A DNA stretch of 64,000 nucleotides from Bacteroidia bacterium (GTDB lineage Bacteria; Bacteroidota; Bacteroidia; SXHM01). Shown one piece after another: positions 43,001 to 52,460 of this stretch. The notes beneath the pieces were generated by a model. It searched no databases. It was given only the letters and a program-made list of their open reading frames with translations, and was not told where the DNA came from. Every line of letters starts with the position of its first letter. Positions within the stretch are counted from its first letter, which is position 1. The translations under genes and the position numbers were made by a program. The stretch covers positions 62,001 through 126,000 of the forward strand of contig JAJVIC010000007.1 of assembly GCA_022072225.1 (NCBI GenBank), read 5' to 3'.

Positions 43001-43009
43001 TAGTTTTGC
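43001..43009 (+). promoter_or_regulatory. -7 promoter element of the tetR-efflux operon
   Basis: TAGTTTTGC, a perfect TAnnTTTGC, eight bases before the ATG at 43018. Confidence 0.65.
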
Positions 43010-43017
43010 GCCCCGAA

Positions 43018-43647
43018 ATGGAACAAAAGGAGCAGCAATTCTTAGAACAGGTAGATAAATTATTCCTCACTTGCGGCATAAAAAGCCTCACCATGGATGA
43101 TATTGCCCGTGAACTGGGCATATCCAAAAAGACACTTTACCAGTATTGCACCGACAAGGAAGATCTGCTTATCAAATCGTTTTCGCACTACTTTAAATGC
43201 GAAGAAACTTTTCAGCAGGCTATTTGGGCCAAAAACCTGAATGCCATTGACGAAATGTTTGAAGTAAGCAAACACGTAAGTGAAATGCTTAAAAATCTTC
43301 ACCCTTCGGTTCACTACGATTTACGCAAATACTATCCCGAAGCCTGGAAAATTTTTTCGGAATACCGCAAAAATTTTCTGCTCAAATGTGTTTCGGACAA
43401 CATGGAGAAGGGCAAAAAAGAAGGTCTTTACCGTGCCAACCTCAACATACCGATTGTTGCACGCATACACATTGCCCGTATTGATGTAATTTTTGACGGA
43501 GAACTTTTTCCTGCCAGCCAGTTCAACTTTGCCGAAGTGTTTTTTGAACTCATTCGCTACCACATCCGCGGAATTGCCAGCCCTCAGGGAATAGAATATT
43601 TTATGGAAAAAATAAAAACCATTGACCCAACAAACCCAAAAATATAA
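43018..43647 (+). CDS. TetR/AcrR-family repressor of an RND efflux operon
   Basis: 209 aa. The N-terminal HTH is clear (LTMDDIARELGISKKTLYQYCTDKEDLLIKSF, residues about 25-58), followed by a helical ligand domain. It is first in an operon with TolC, adaptor and RND genes; its stop is one base before the tolC-like ATG. A 38-base palindrome just upstream is the likely operator, so autoregulation is probable. ATG at 43018 is preferred over the TTG at 43006, which overlaps the -7 element. Confidence 0.9.
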   Translation: MEQKEQQFLEQVDKLFLTCGIKSLTMDDIARELGISKKTLYQYCTDKEDLLIKSFSHYFKCEETFQQAIWAKNLNAIDEMFEVSKHVSEMLKNLHPSVHYDLRKYYPEAWKIFSEYRKNFLLKCVSDNMEKGKKEGLYRANLNIPIVARIHIARIDVIFDGELFPASQFNFAEVFFELIRYHIRGIASPQGIEYFMEKIKTIDPTNPKI

Positions 43648-43648
43648 T

Positions 43649-45007
43649 ATGAAACCAAACTTTAAAACAGTAATGGCAGCCGTTGCACTGCTTGTTGCCA
43701 ATGCTGCCGTTTACGCTCAGGATAATGCCCCGCAGGCTTTTTCACTGAAACAGGCGCAGGACTTTGCACTGGAAAATGCTTTCAGCGCAAAATCATACGC
43801 CAACGGAATTGAGCAGGCAAAAACCAATGTAAACGAGTCTGTTGCTTACGGCCTGCCGCAGGTATCCGGCTCAGTTGATTACCTTAACTATATTGAACTG
43901 CCTACCTCTGTAATTGATGCCAGCTCATTCAATCCAATGGCTCCCGAAGGGATGTTAATTCCTGTTCAGTTTGGTGTGCCTCACAACTTAACTCTCGGGC
44001 TTAATGCAAGACAAATGTTGTTTGACCCGACATGGATTATAGGTGTTCAGGGCGCAAAAATGTATGTGGAGAAAATGCGCAACCTGGATAAAAAGAATGA
44101 TCAGGATCTGGCAACTACTATTGAGCAGGCTTATTACACGGTATTGGTTGCCGAGCGCAGCAAAAAACTGATGGAACAAAATCTTGCCAGCCTTGAAAAA
44201 ACATTGTTTGAAACCACCGAATATTTTAAAAACGGTTTTGCAGAAGAATCATCGGTTGACCAGCTTTCGCTCCTGGTATCTAACCTGAAAATTTCTATTG
44301 ACAAAGCAGCCCGTCAGGCCGAAATAACCAAAAACGTTTTAAAACTGCAGATGGGGTATGAAATGGATAAAGACATTCAGCTGACCGATGAATTGGAATC
44401 GCTTTGGATATTGAATAATCATGAGTCGCTGCTAAACGCAAAGTTTGATTACACCAAAAACATTAACTACTACTTAGCCGATATGGAAGTAACGCTTAAC
44501 GGCTACTTGCTGAAAATTGAAAAAGCAAAATTCCTGCCCACTGCTTTTGCGTTTATTAATTACCAGACTCAGGGTATGGGAAAAACTTTTACCATGTTTG
44601 ACCGCGACCAGCGCTACTACCAGAGTGCCATGTGGGGCATCAGCCTTAAAATGTCAATATGGGACAGCTTTGCAAAAGCATCGACTGTAAAACGTTCGAA
44701 GCTAAATCTTCAGCGCATAAAAGACACCAAAGATTTTACTGCACAACAGCTAAAACTGCAAAGCGTAACCGCCCGCTCTAATTACATCAGTGCGTTTGAA
44801 CAGTTGCGTGCCGAAGAAGCCAACATCAAACTGGCAGAAAGCATACGTAACAAAACGGTTGTAAAATTTAACGAAGGTCTGGCCAACAGCACCGAGCTTA
44901 CACAAACCGAAACACAACTGTTGCAAACACAGGGAGCCTACATCAACAGCCTTTTTCAACTGCTGAATGCAAAAGCAGAACTGAACAAAGTTTTACTTAC
45001 TTATTAA
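43649..45007 (+). CDS. TolC-family outer-membrane efflux protein
   Basis: About 452 aa with a signal peptide (1-23, ending AAVYAQ). Two outer-membrane-efflux-protein repeats follow with the long amphipathic helices expected (FSLKQAQDFALENAFSAKSY, NIKLAESIRNKTVVKFNEG, ANSTELTQTETQLLQTQGAY). It forms the outer-membrane channel of the tripartite pump encoded here. Its ATG overlaps nothing but sits one base after the tetR stop, showing tight coupling. Confidence 0.93.
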   Translation: MKPNFKTVMAAVALLVANAAVYAQDNAPQAFSLKQAQDFALENAFSAKSYANGIEQAKTNVNESVAYGLPQVSGSVDYLNYIELPTSVIDASSFNPMAPEGMLIPVQFGVPHNLTLGLNARQMLFDPTWIIGVQGAKMYVEKMRNLDKKNDQDLATTIEQAYYTVLVAERSKKLMEQNLASLEKTLFETTEYFKNGFAEESSVDQLSLLVSNLKISIDKAARQAEITKNVLKLQMGYEMDKDIQLTDELESLWILNNHESLLNAKFDYTKNINYYLADMEVTLNGYLLKIEKAKFLPTAFAFINYQTQGMGKTFTMFDRDQRYYQSAMWGISLKMSIWDSFAKASTVKRSKLNLQRIKDTKDFTAQQLKLQSVTARSNYISAFEQLRAEEANIKLAESIRNKTVVKFNEGLANSTELTQTETQLLQTQGAYINSLFQLLNAKAELNKVLLTY

Positions 45008-45048
45008 TCTTCACTAATCACACGTTATAAAGAACAAACCCAATAAAC

Positions 45049-46161
45049 ATGAAAAAAATACTCTTCCCCGCACTGGTTATTTTGGCAGCAGCCTGCAGCA
45101 AACCTGAAGGAGGCGACAAGAAAGCACAACTTGCTACGCTGAAAGAACAATACACCGAAATAGGCGAAAAAATAAAAACACTGGAAGCAGAAATTGCTTT
45201 AACCGATACTACAACAGTTGAAAAAATAGTGCCGGTAGCTGTTACCGAAGCAAAGCCCCAGGCTTTTGTTCATTTTCTGGATATACAAGGAAAGGTGGAT
45301 GCTGATGAAAATATTACCATCAGCCCTAAAATGCCCGGCACCATTACTAAAGTAAATGTAGATGCAGGCGATGAAGTTAAAGCAGGACAAATACTGGCTG
45401 AAACCGACAACGCGGCACTACTTAAAGGACAGGAAGAATTAAAAACAGGACTTGCTTTTGCAACCGAAGTTTATAACAAACAAAAAAGACTGTGGGACCA
45501 GAAAATAGGTTCTGAGATTCAATATTTGCAGGCAAAGAACACCAAAGAAGGTTTGGAACAAAAACTGGCAACACTGAACGAACAGATTGAAATGACCTAT
45601 CTGAAATCGCCCATCAATGGAACGGTGGATGAGGTTTATTTCAAAATAGGCGGAACAGTTTCTCCGGGCTTTCCTGCAGTGAGAGTTGTAAATACATCTT
45701 CTCTGAAAGTAAAGGCAGAAGTTGCTGAAGGCTTTGCATCAAAAGTTAAAAAGGGAAATGATGTAGAGGTTCATTTTCCCGACCTGCAAAAAGATATTTC
45801 TTCAAAACTTGATTTTGTCGGCAAAGCTATTAACCCTAATACCCGCACATTTACCGTTGAAGCAGCATTGCCTTCGCAGGAAGAATTTCATCCCAACATG
45901 GTGGCCGTTCTGAAAGTAGTTGATTTTAAAACCGACTCAGCTTTTGTAGTGCCGCTTAACATTATCCAAAACTCGGAAGAAGGTTCCTACATTATGGTAG
46001 CTGCTGACGACAACGGAAAAACGATAGCAAAGAAACGCGTAGTAAGTGTTGGACACACCTACCGCGGATTGGCCGAAATTACTGCCGGAGTAGCAACCGG
46101 AGATAAAGTAATTACCACCGGTTTTCAGGGATTGAATGACGGAGAGTTGATTAGCTTCTAA
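45049..46161 (+). CDS. RND efflux periplasmic adaptor (membrane fusion protein)
   Basis: 370 aa. Lipoprotein signal MKKILFPALVILAAACSK with lipobox cysteine at 16, then a coiled-coil hairpin, the biotinyl/lipoyl-like halves (ITISPKMPGTITKVNVDAGD, VKAGQILAETDN, MTYLKSPINGTVDEVYFKIG) and beta-barrel/MP domains. It bridges pump and TolC channel. The pump gene follows only after a 551-base gap that holds an inserted four-helix-bundle gene. Confidence 0.93.
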   Translation: MKKILFPALVILAAACSKPEGGDKKAQLATLKEQYTEIGEKIKTLEAEIALTDTTTVEKIVPVAVTEAKPQAFVHFLDIQGKVDADENITISPKMPGTITKVNVDAGDEVKAGQILAETDNAALLKGQEELKTGLAFATEVYNKQKRLWDQKIGSEIQYLQAKNTKEGLEQKLATLNEQIEMTYLKSPINGTVDEVYFKIGGTVSPGFPAVRVVNTSSLKVKAEVAEGFASKVKKGNDVEVHFPDLQKDISSKLDFVGKAINPNTRTFTVEAALPSQEEFHPNMVAVLKVVDFKTDSAFVVPLNIIQNSEEGSYIMVAADDNGKTIAKKRVVSVGHTYRGLAEITAGVATGDKVITTGFQGLNDGELISF

Positions 46162-46167
46162 GGTAGG

Positions 46168-46188
46168 GTTATTAGTTATTGGAAAATA
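46168..46188. repeat. Direct repeat flanking the four-helix-bundle gene, left copy
   Basis: GTTATTAGTTATTGG then AAAATA. A 20-of-21 match to the copy at 46629-46649. Together they bracket the gene at 46226-46621. Confidence 0.75.
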
Positions 46189-46225
46189 AGTTATAAGACA
46201 CAGCAGACGAAAATCAATCAAGTTT

Positions 46226-46621
46226 ATGAGCACCACTTATAAGTCTTTTGAGGATTTGGAATGTTGGAAAGCTGGCAAGGAGCTTCGGGTATTCTTTATG
46301 GGTATTCGTAAAAAGCTACCGATGGAAGAGAAATTTAGTCTATCTGATAATTTAAAGAGAGCTGCGCGTTCTGTAACCAATAATGTTGCCGAAGGATTTG
46401 GACGATTTCATTATCAGGAAAATATTCAGTATTGCAGACAGGCAAGAGGCTCCCTTTATGAACTGATTGACCACCTGATGATTTGTCGCGAAGAAAATTA
46501 CATAACAGATGACGAGTATAAAAACGGACGAGACCTGATTAATAAGACAATTGCAATACTTAATGGGTATATCAACTACCTGATAAAAGCTAAAAAAGAA
46601 AACGAGTTAAAGCAAGAATAA
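46226..46621 (+). CDS. Four-helix-bundle protein (TIGR02436/23S rRNA IVS type) inserted in the efflux operon
   Basis: 131 aa. It has the signature pattern FEDLECWKAGKELRVFF, FSLSDNLKRAARSVTNNVAEGFGR, YCRQARGSLYELIDHLM and a final helix LINKTIAILNGYINYL. This family is encoded within intervening sequences of 23S rRNA genes and often as stray cassettes; the structure is a pentameric four-helix bundle and the function is not settled. Here it separates the adaptor and the RND pump and is flanked by direct repeats, suggesting a recent insertion. The reading direction agrees with the operon. Confidence 0.9.
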   Translation: MSTTYKSFEDLECWKAGKELRVFFMGIRKKLPMEEKFSLSDNLKRAARSVTNNVAEGFGRFHYQENIQYCRQARGSLYELIDHLMICREENYITDDEYKNGRDLINKTIAILNGYINYLIKAKKENELKQE

Positions 46622-46628
46622 ACCACAA

Positions 46629-46649
46629 GTTATTAGTTATTGGGAAATA
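46629..46649. repeat. Direct repeat flanking the four-helix-bundle gene, right copy
   Basis: GTTATTAGTTATTGG then GAAATA. Downstream, 46674-46706 holds related sequence in inverse order (CCAATAACAAATAACTTATA), so the insertion tract is partly an inverted repeat. Confidence 0.75.
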
Positions 46650-46712
46650 CATTCATCGTCAGTACGCAAATAACCAATAACAAATAACTTATAACAAATA
46701 ACCTATTTCCTC

Positions 46713-49700
46713 ATGTTAGAAAAATTCAAAGAATTCAGGCCCAGCAGCTGGGCTATTGACAACAGAACCAGCATTTATGTGATAACCCTTATCATAACCA
46801 TTGCGGGTATTCTGGCCTATAACAAAATGCCGAAAGAACGCTTTCCGGAAATTGTTATTCCTACCATTTATGTAAACACTATTTATCCGGGTACTTCGCC
46901 ATCGGATATTGAAAACCTCATCACCAAGCCGATAGAGAAACAGATAAAAGCCATTGCGGGTGTTAAGAAACTGACCAGCACTTCCATTCAGGATTTTTCG
47001 ATGGTAATTGTGGAATTTGATACCGATGTAGATGTACCTACCGCCAAGCAAAAGGTAAAAGACGCGGTTGACAAAGCAGAAGGTGATTTGCCCAACGACA
47101 TGACCTTTGAACCCAACGTTATTGAGGTGGACTTCTCGGAAATGCCGATGCTGTATGTAAACATCTCGGGTGATTTTGACCTGAACAAACTGAAAAAATT
47201 TGCCGACCGCATTGAAGACGAAGTAGAAGCCCTGAAAGAAATTACCCGTGTGGACATTGTTGGTGCACTTGACCGCGAGATTCAAATCAATGTGGACATG
47301 TACAAATTACAAGCGGCTACACTTACGCTTGACGATGTGAACAATGCCATTGCTTACGAAAACGTAACCATTTCGGGCGGACAGGTGAAGATGGGCGGAA
47401 TGACACGCGCCATCAGTGTTTCGGGCGAAATAAAAGATGTAAAAGATATTGAGAACATAGTGGTGCGCTCCATGACAGGTGCACAGGTTTACCTGAAAGA
47501 CATTGCAGAAATAAAAGACAGTTTCAAGGAAAAGGAAAGCTATGCCCGCCTTGAACACAAAAATGTAATTACGCTGAACGTTATTAAACGCAGTGGCGAA
47601 AACCTCATTGAAGCAAGCGATAAAATTCATGCAATAGTTGCACGCCTGCAGAAAGAAGAATTTCCGAAAGACCTGAAAATTACCATGACCGGTGACCAGA
47701 GCGGACAAACGCGTCTGGTGCTGCATGAGTTGATTAACACCATCATCATCGGGTTTATATTGGTTACGGTAGTACTCATGTTTTTTATGGGTGTAACCAA
47801 TGCAGTGTTTGTGGCGCTGTCGGTTCCGCTTTCTATGTTTCTTGCATTCATGGTAATGCCGAGTATTGGCTTTACCATGAATATGATGGTATTGTTTTCA
47901 CTCTTGCTTGCACTGGGTATTGTAGTGGATGATGCCATTGTGGTTATTGAAAATACCCACCGTATTTTTAACAACGGCAAGGTGCCTATAATACAGGCTG
48001 CCAAACAGGCTACGGGCGAAGTATTTCTTCCTGTATTATCGGGAACCATGACTACGCTTGCTCCGTTTGTTCCGCTGGCTTTCTGGGGCGGTATTGTGGG
48101 TAAGTTTATGTTTTTCCTGCCGATAACGCTGATTATTACGTTGCTTGCATCGCTGCTGGTGGCATACATCATCAACCCGGTGTTTGCAGTTGACTTTATG
48201 AAACCGCACGATGAGGAGCACGGAAAGAAAAAAGGCTACAAGGGATTAATCACAAGCATTGTTGCTTTTGCAGCGCTTGCAGTTATTTTCTATGCAAGCG
48301 GCTCGGTGGGTATGGGTAACTTTACGGTGTTCATCCTGTTTCTGGTTATTCTTAACCGCTTTATCTTAGACCGCGCTATCAAAGGATTTCAAAACAAAGT
48401 ATGGCCAGCGGTGCAAAACTTTTACGAAGGTATTGTTGCCTGGGCCTTAAAAGGCTGGAGACCGGTAGGTTTGCTTCTTTCCACCGTGTTCTTGCTATTC
48501 TTCTCGTTTTGGGTGGTTTCCATCAGCAATGTTAAAGTGGTTTTCTTTCCAAAGTCTGATCCTAACTTTGTATATGTTTACCTGAACCTGCCTATAGGTA
48601 CCGATGTTGCCTACACCGATTCGATTACTAAAATTGTGGAAGACAGAGTATATGAAGTAGTGGGCGAAAACAATCCGCTTGTTTCATCCATCATCAGCAA
48701 TGTGGCTATCGGTGCTACCGACCCAACGGATGGCGACCGCAGCACAGCTCCCAACAAAGGAAAAGTTTCGGTATCGTTTGTTGAGTTTGCCAAACGCAAC
48801 GGACAAAGTACTGCCGTTTATTTAGATAAAATACGCGAAGCGGTAAAGGGTATTCCCGGTGCTGAAATTACAGTTGACCAGGAGCGCAACGGACCTCCGG
48901 TGGGCAAACCGATTAACATCGAGATTTATGGAGATGACTTTGCTGAACTGGCTACTACTTCCAATAACATTAAAAAATACTTAGACTCTTTACAGATTGG
49001 CGGTGTGGAAGAATTGAAATCAGACCTGCAAAACAACAAACCCGAACTGGTGGTTGACATAGACCGCGAACGCGCCAACCGAGAAGGTATTTTTACCGGG
49101 CAAATAGGTTCACAGGTGCGAACTGCCGTTTACGGTAAAGAGGTTTCTAAATTCCGTGACGATAACGATGATTATCCTATTATGCTTCGCCTTGTTGAGC
49201 CGCAGCGCAACGATATTGACGCGCTGATGAACATGAAAATTACCTACCGCGATATGACTACGTTCGGCATCCGCCAGGTTCCGCTTTCATCGGTGGCAAA
49301 GGTGCACTACCAGAATTCATACGGAGGTATAAAACGTAAAGGACAAAAAAGATTAATCACACTTTCATCAAACGTATTGAACGGTTATAACCCCAACGAG
49401 GTAGTGGCCAATGTAACAGCCGCTATTGAAAAATATCCTAAGCCCGAAGCAGTAACGGTGAAAATGACAGGAGAGCAGGAAGATCAGAAAGAATCGCAGG
49501 ACTTTTTGGGAATGGCCATGTTGATTTCATTGGGCTTGATTTTCTTAACACTGGTTACACAATTCAACTCCGTAAGCAAAACCATTCTTATTATCAGCGA
49601 GGTTATCTTCAGTTTGATTGGCGTATTGCTGGGCTTCTCCATTTTCGGAATGGAAATATCAGTGGTAATGACCGGTGTGGGTATAGTAGCCCTTGCCGGT

Positions 49701-50069
49701 ATTGTGGTGCGTAACGGTATTTTGCTGGTTGAGTTTACCGATGTATTGCGCGAGCAGGGCATGGAACTTAATACCGCCATTGTTCAGGCCGGAAAAACAA
49801 GGATGACTCCCGTAATTCTTACGGCAACAGCTACCATGCTTGGATTAATTCCATTGGCAGTTGGTTTCAACATTGACTTTGAAAGTTTGTTTACCCACCT
49901 CGACCCTAAAATTTATTTCGGGGGTGATAATGTAGCCTTCTGGGGCCCGCTTTCATGGACTATGATTTTCGGTTTGGGCTTTGCAACCTTCCTTACCCTG
50001 ATTCTTGTTCCGGTAATGTATTTGCTGAGCGAGAAACTGAATGAGAAGGTTGGGAAACTGGTAAAGTAA
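46713..50069 (+). CDS. RND efflux pump permease (AcrB/HAE1 family)
   Basis: 1118-aa inner-membrane antiporter with 12 expected membrane helices and two large periplasmic loops. Start region SSWAIDNRTSIYVITLIIT is helix 1. The proton-relay aspartates lie in GIVVDDAIVVIENTHR. The second half has GVGIVALAGIVVRNGILLVE and TATATMLGLIPLAVG. It pumps drugs or other amphiphiles using the adaptor and TolC protein encoded upstream. It is the last gene of the tetR operon; an inverted repeat follows its stop. Length is slightly above AcrB due to extra loop sequence near residues 510-560. Confidence 0.95.
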   Translation: MLEKFKEFRPSSWAIDNRTSIYVITLIITIAGILAYNKMPKERFPEIVIPTIYVNTIYPGTSPSDIENLITKPIEKQIKAIAGVKKLTSTSIQDFSMVIVEFDTDVDVPTAKQKVKDAVDKAEGDLPNDMTFEPNVIEVDFSEMPMLYVNISGDFDLNKLKKFADRIEDEVEALKEITRVDIVGALDREIQINVDMYKLQAATLTLDDVNNAIAYENVTISGGQVKMGGMTRAISVSGEIKDVKDIENIVVRSMTGAQVYLKDIAEIKDSFKEKESYARLEHKNVITLNVIKRSGENLIEASDKIHAIVARLQKEEFPKDLKITMTGDQSGQTRLVLHELINTIIIGFILVTVVLMFFMGVTNAVFVALSVPLSMFLAFMVMPSIGFTMNMMVLFSLLLALGIVVDDAIVVIENTHRIFNNGKVPIIQAAKQATGEVFLPVLSGTMTTLAPFVPLAFWGGIVGKFMFFLPITLIITLLASLLVAYIINPVFAVDFMKPHDEEHGKKKGYKGLITSIVAFAALAVIFYASGSVGMGNFTVFILFLVILNRFILDRAIKGFQNKVWPAVQNFYEGIVAWALKGWRPVGLLLSTVFLLFFSFWVVSISNVKVVFFPKSDPNFVYVYLNLPIGTDVAYTDSITKIVEDRVYEVVGENNPLVSSIISNVAIGATDPTDGDRSTAPNKGKVSVSFVEFAKRNGQSTAVYLDKIREAVKGIPGAEITVDQERNGPPVGKPINIEIYGDDFAELATTSNNIKKYLDSLQIGGVEELKSDLQNNKPELVVDIDRERANREGIFTGQIGSQVRTAVYGKEVSKFRDDNDDYPIMLRLVEPQRNDIDALMNMKITYRDMTTFGIRQVPLSSVAKVHYQNSYGGIKRKGQKRLITLSSNVLNGYNPNEVVANVTAAIEKYPKPEAVTVKMTGEQEDQKESQDFLGMAMLISLGLIFLTLVTQFNSVSKTILIISEVIFSLIGVLLGFSIFGMEISVVMTGVGIVALAGIVVRNGILLVEFTDVLREQGMELNTAIVQAGKTRMTPVILTATATMLGLIPLAVGFNIDFESLFTHLDPKIYFGGDNVAFWGPLSWTMIFGLGFATFLTLILVPVMYLLSEKLNEKVGKLVK

Positions 50070-50077
50070 TTTATCTA

Positions 50078-50117
50078 TATACCGATGTACGGATAACCTT
50101 ATCAGTACATCGGTATA
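50078..50117. terminator. Hairpin between convergent genes, overlapping the end of the phosphatase gene
   Basis: TATACCGATGTAC and GTACATCGGTATA are perfect 13-base arms around a 14-base loop. The right arm is the last codons (I-P-M-Y) of the opposing TPR-SpoIIE gene. It has no T-tract, so termination is possible but not certain. Confidence 0.5.
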
Positions 50118-52435
50118 GTATTCCTCACCCCCATCACACACACATCATCTACCTGTTCGTGTGCGCCTTTCCAGTTGTTGTGAGCGTTGGCAAGCAATTC
50201 CTTTTGTGTGGCAACAGGCTTATCGTAAATCTCCAACAGCAGTTTTTTAAACTGCGATGTCTTAAACTTTTTGCCGTCTGCACCGCCAAATTGGTCGCTG
50301 TAGCCATCGGAAGAAAAATAAATCATGTCGCCTTTTTTAACGGTTACCTGCTGAGTAGTAAAAGGTTCTTTGCCTTGCCCCGCACCTACTGCATGCCTAT
50401 TCCCTTTAATTTCAACCAATGCAACATCCTCATTTTTTGTAACCCGATACAGCGTGTGATGCGCACCTGCAAAATGCAACTCACCTGTTTTGCTATTAAG
50501 TACGCCCAGCGAAATATCCATACCATCTTTTACCTCACCTTTTTCGTTTTTATCAAAGGTGTGCTCCACTTCTGTGCGCACGGTATCTAAAATTTTTCCG
50601 GGATCGGTTAATCCCAAATCGCTGATGGCATGGTCCAGCGCTTTGTGCCCTACAAAACTTACAAATGCTCCGGGAACACCGTGCCCGGTGCAATCGGCAA
50701 CAGCAAAAAATATGTTGTCACCTACTTTATTAAGAAAATAAAAGTCGCCAGATACAATGTCTTTGGGGTTGTAAAACACAAATGCATCGGGTAATATTTT
50801 TTTAAAATCATCATCAGACGGAAGTATCGCTAACTGCAAACGTTTGGCGTAATTGATGCTGTCAACAATGTCCTTGTTTTTGTGTTCAATAATTGATTTC
50901 TGGAGGTTGATTTCTTTGTTGGCAACCTCTAATTGCTCATTGGCTTTTTTCTTTTGACGGTAGAAATTAAATATCCACAAGCTGAGCAGGAATAAAAGAA
51001 TGGCAATGATAATACTCGCATACAGCTGAAATTGTTTTTGCTGTAATTGCAACTCCTGCAACTGGGCTTCTTTTTCCATTTTGGCAGTCTCGTATTTGTA
51101 TTTCATTTTTCCGTAGTCGGCCATTTCAAGACTGTCAAACAACTCGAGGTAATGAGCGCTTAATTTTGTGCTGTCTATCGCAGCATACAACTCAGAAAGC
51201 TGCTGACAGGTTTTGCTCCATACTTTGTTGTTTTTAATAATTTTCGAAATGTTTTCGGCATCCCGTAAATGGCGCTCGGCATTTTGAAATTTTTCAATTG
51301 TTTTGAATAAAGCCCCCAACTGAAAATGGCTGTTTGCCATTCCCGCGCTATCACTTATTTCCTGACTTAAGTCAAGCTCACGGGTAAATATTTCTATGGC
51401 TTTAGAAATGTTTTTATCATCATAAAAAAGTACGGTGCCAACACTGTCAAGGCATTTTGCCATTTCCATTTTCAGTCCCAATTCCTGATTAATGGTTAAA
51501 GCCTTGTTATAGCTTTCCATTGCCTTGCCGGGATTCCCCGCCTTACGGTAAACGCTTCCTTTTTCAACATAAAACTCGGCCATTGCATGTGGATGGTCAA
51601 TATCTTTTAACAGTGTTAACGCACTGTCGATATAGTCCAACGCATTGTCATAATCTTCCATCGCGCTATATGCTCTCCCCATAAAAGCGTAATCATAAGA
51701 GAGAGAATAGAAATCTTTGTTTCTCTTATTAAAATTCATAGACCGGTTGTAGTAGCTGAATGCTGAATCGTATTTACCTTGCATTTCATAGATATAGCCC
51801 ATGTTGCTGAGGCAATACACAATCATGCTCTCGTCTTTCAAGTCACGTGCTAATTTGAGTGCGCGGGTAAAACACTGGGTAGCGTTTTCCATATCTCCCG
51901 ATTTACGGTAAACCTCGCCCATGTTATTGAGCGGTAAAATTGCTTCCAGCGGAATACCCAGTTCATTACAAAGATCTATTGACTTCTGATAGCTATCAAT
52001 AGCTTGCTGATTTCTGCCGAGAATTAAATAAATATTACCCAGATTATTGTACGAATTAGACATGCGTAACTTGTCGTTTCGCTCAATGTAAACCTTAAGG
52101 GCTTTTAGATTATAATCAAGCGCCTGGTTGTACTTCCCTGCATTCTTATTCAGCGTGCCAAGCGTAGCAAGGCTTTTTGCCTTTTCAAGCGGGTCGTTGA
52201 TATCAATGGAAAGTTTTAGTGCTTCCCTTGCATATTCAAATGCTTTATCGGGGTCATTGGCACGAAACTCCCAACATAGCAGACGAAGTGTATTTATTTT
52301 GGCGGTATCTGTTTTTGCGGTTTTAAGTACTTTCAGAAGACTGTCAATACTGTGCTGCTGCGCAGATACAGAGAATGACAGCAGAACTACTGCAAGAATA
52401 AATGGAACAGAAAAAGAAATGTGTTTTATCTTCAC
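50102..52435 (-). CDS. TPR sensor with SpoIIE/PP2C-type phosphatase domain
   Basis: About 777 aa. Signal-like N-terminus (KIKHISFSVPFILAVVLLSF), then about nine periplasmic TPR repeats (residues 45-430, DKLRMSNSYNNLGNIYLILG and similar). A transmembrane helix (YASIIIAILLFLLSLWIF), a coiled coil and a cytoplasmic SpoIIE domain (residues about 570-775: FVFYNPKDIVSGDFYFL, FFAVADCTGHGVPGAFVSF, GDMIYFSSDGYSDQFGG, HEQVDDVCVMGV) follow. All metal-binding Asp motifs of PP2C are present. It may dephosphorylate an anti-anti-sigma factor; an RsbW-like kinase is at 56536. GTG at 52435 is chosen because it opens the signal peptide; a longer start at 52477 would overlap the upstream gene. Confidence 0.88.
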   Translation of the reverse strand: MKIKHISFSVPFILAVVLLSFSVSAQQHSIDSLLKVLKTAKTDTAKINTLRLLCWEFRANDPDKAFEYAREALKLSIDINDPLEKAKSLATLGTLNKNAGKYNQALDYNLKALKVYIERNDKLRMSNSYNNLGNIYLILGRNQQAIDSYQKSIDLCNELGIPLEAILPLNNMGEVYRKSGDMENATQCFTRALKLARDLKDESMIVYCLSNMGYIYEMQGKYDSAFSYYNRSMNFNKRNKDFYSLSYDYAFMGRAYSAMEDYDNALDYIDSALTLLKDIDHPHAMAEFYVEKGSVYRKAGNPGKAMESYNKALTINQELGLKMEMAKCLDSVGTVLFYDDKNISKAIEIFTRELDLSQEISDSAGMANSHFQLGALFKTIEKFQNAERHLRDAENISKIIKNNKVWSKTCQQLSELYAAIDSTKLSAHYLELFDSLEMADYGKMKYKYETAKMEKEAQLQELQLQQKQFQLYASIIIAILLFLLSLWIFNFYRQKKKANEQLEVANKEINLQKSIIEHKNKDIVDSINYAKRLQLAILPSDDDFKKILPDAFVFYNPKDIVSGDFYFLNKVGDNIFFAVADCTGHGVPGAFVSFVGHKALDHAISDLGLTDPGKILDTVRTEVEHTFDKNEKGEVKDGMDISLGVLNSKTGELHFAGAHHTLYRVTKNEDVALVEIKGNRHAVGAGQGKEPFTTQQVTVKKGDMIYFSSDGYSDQFGGADGKKFKTSQFKKLLLEIYDKPVATQKELLANAHNNWKGAHEQVDDVCVMGVRNTIPMY

Positions 52436-52460
52436 AATAAAAGTAAAGATAGAAAACAAA

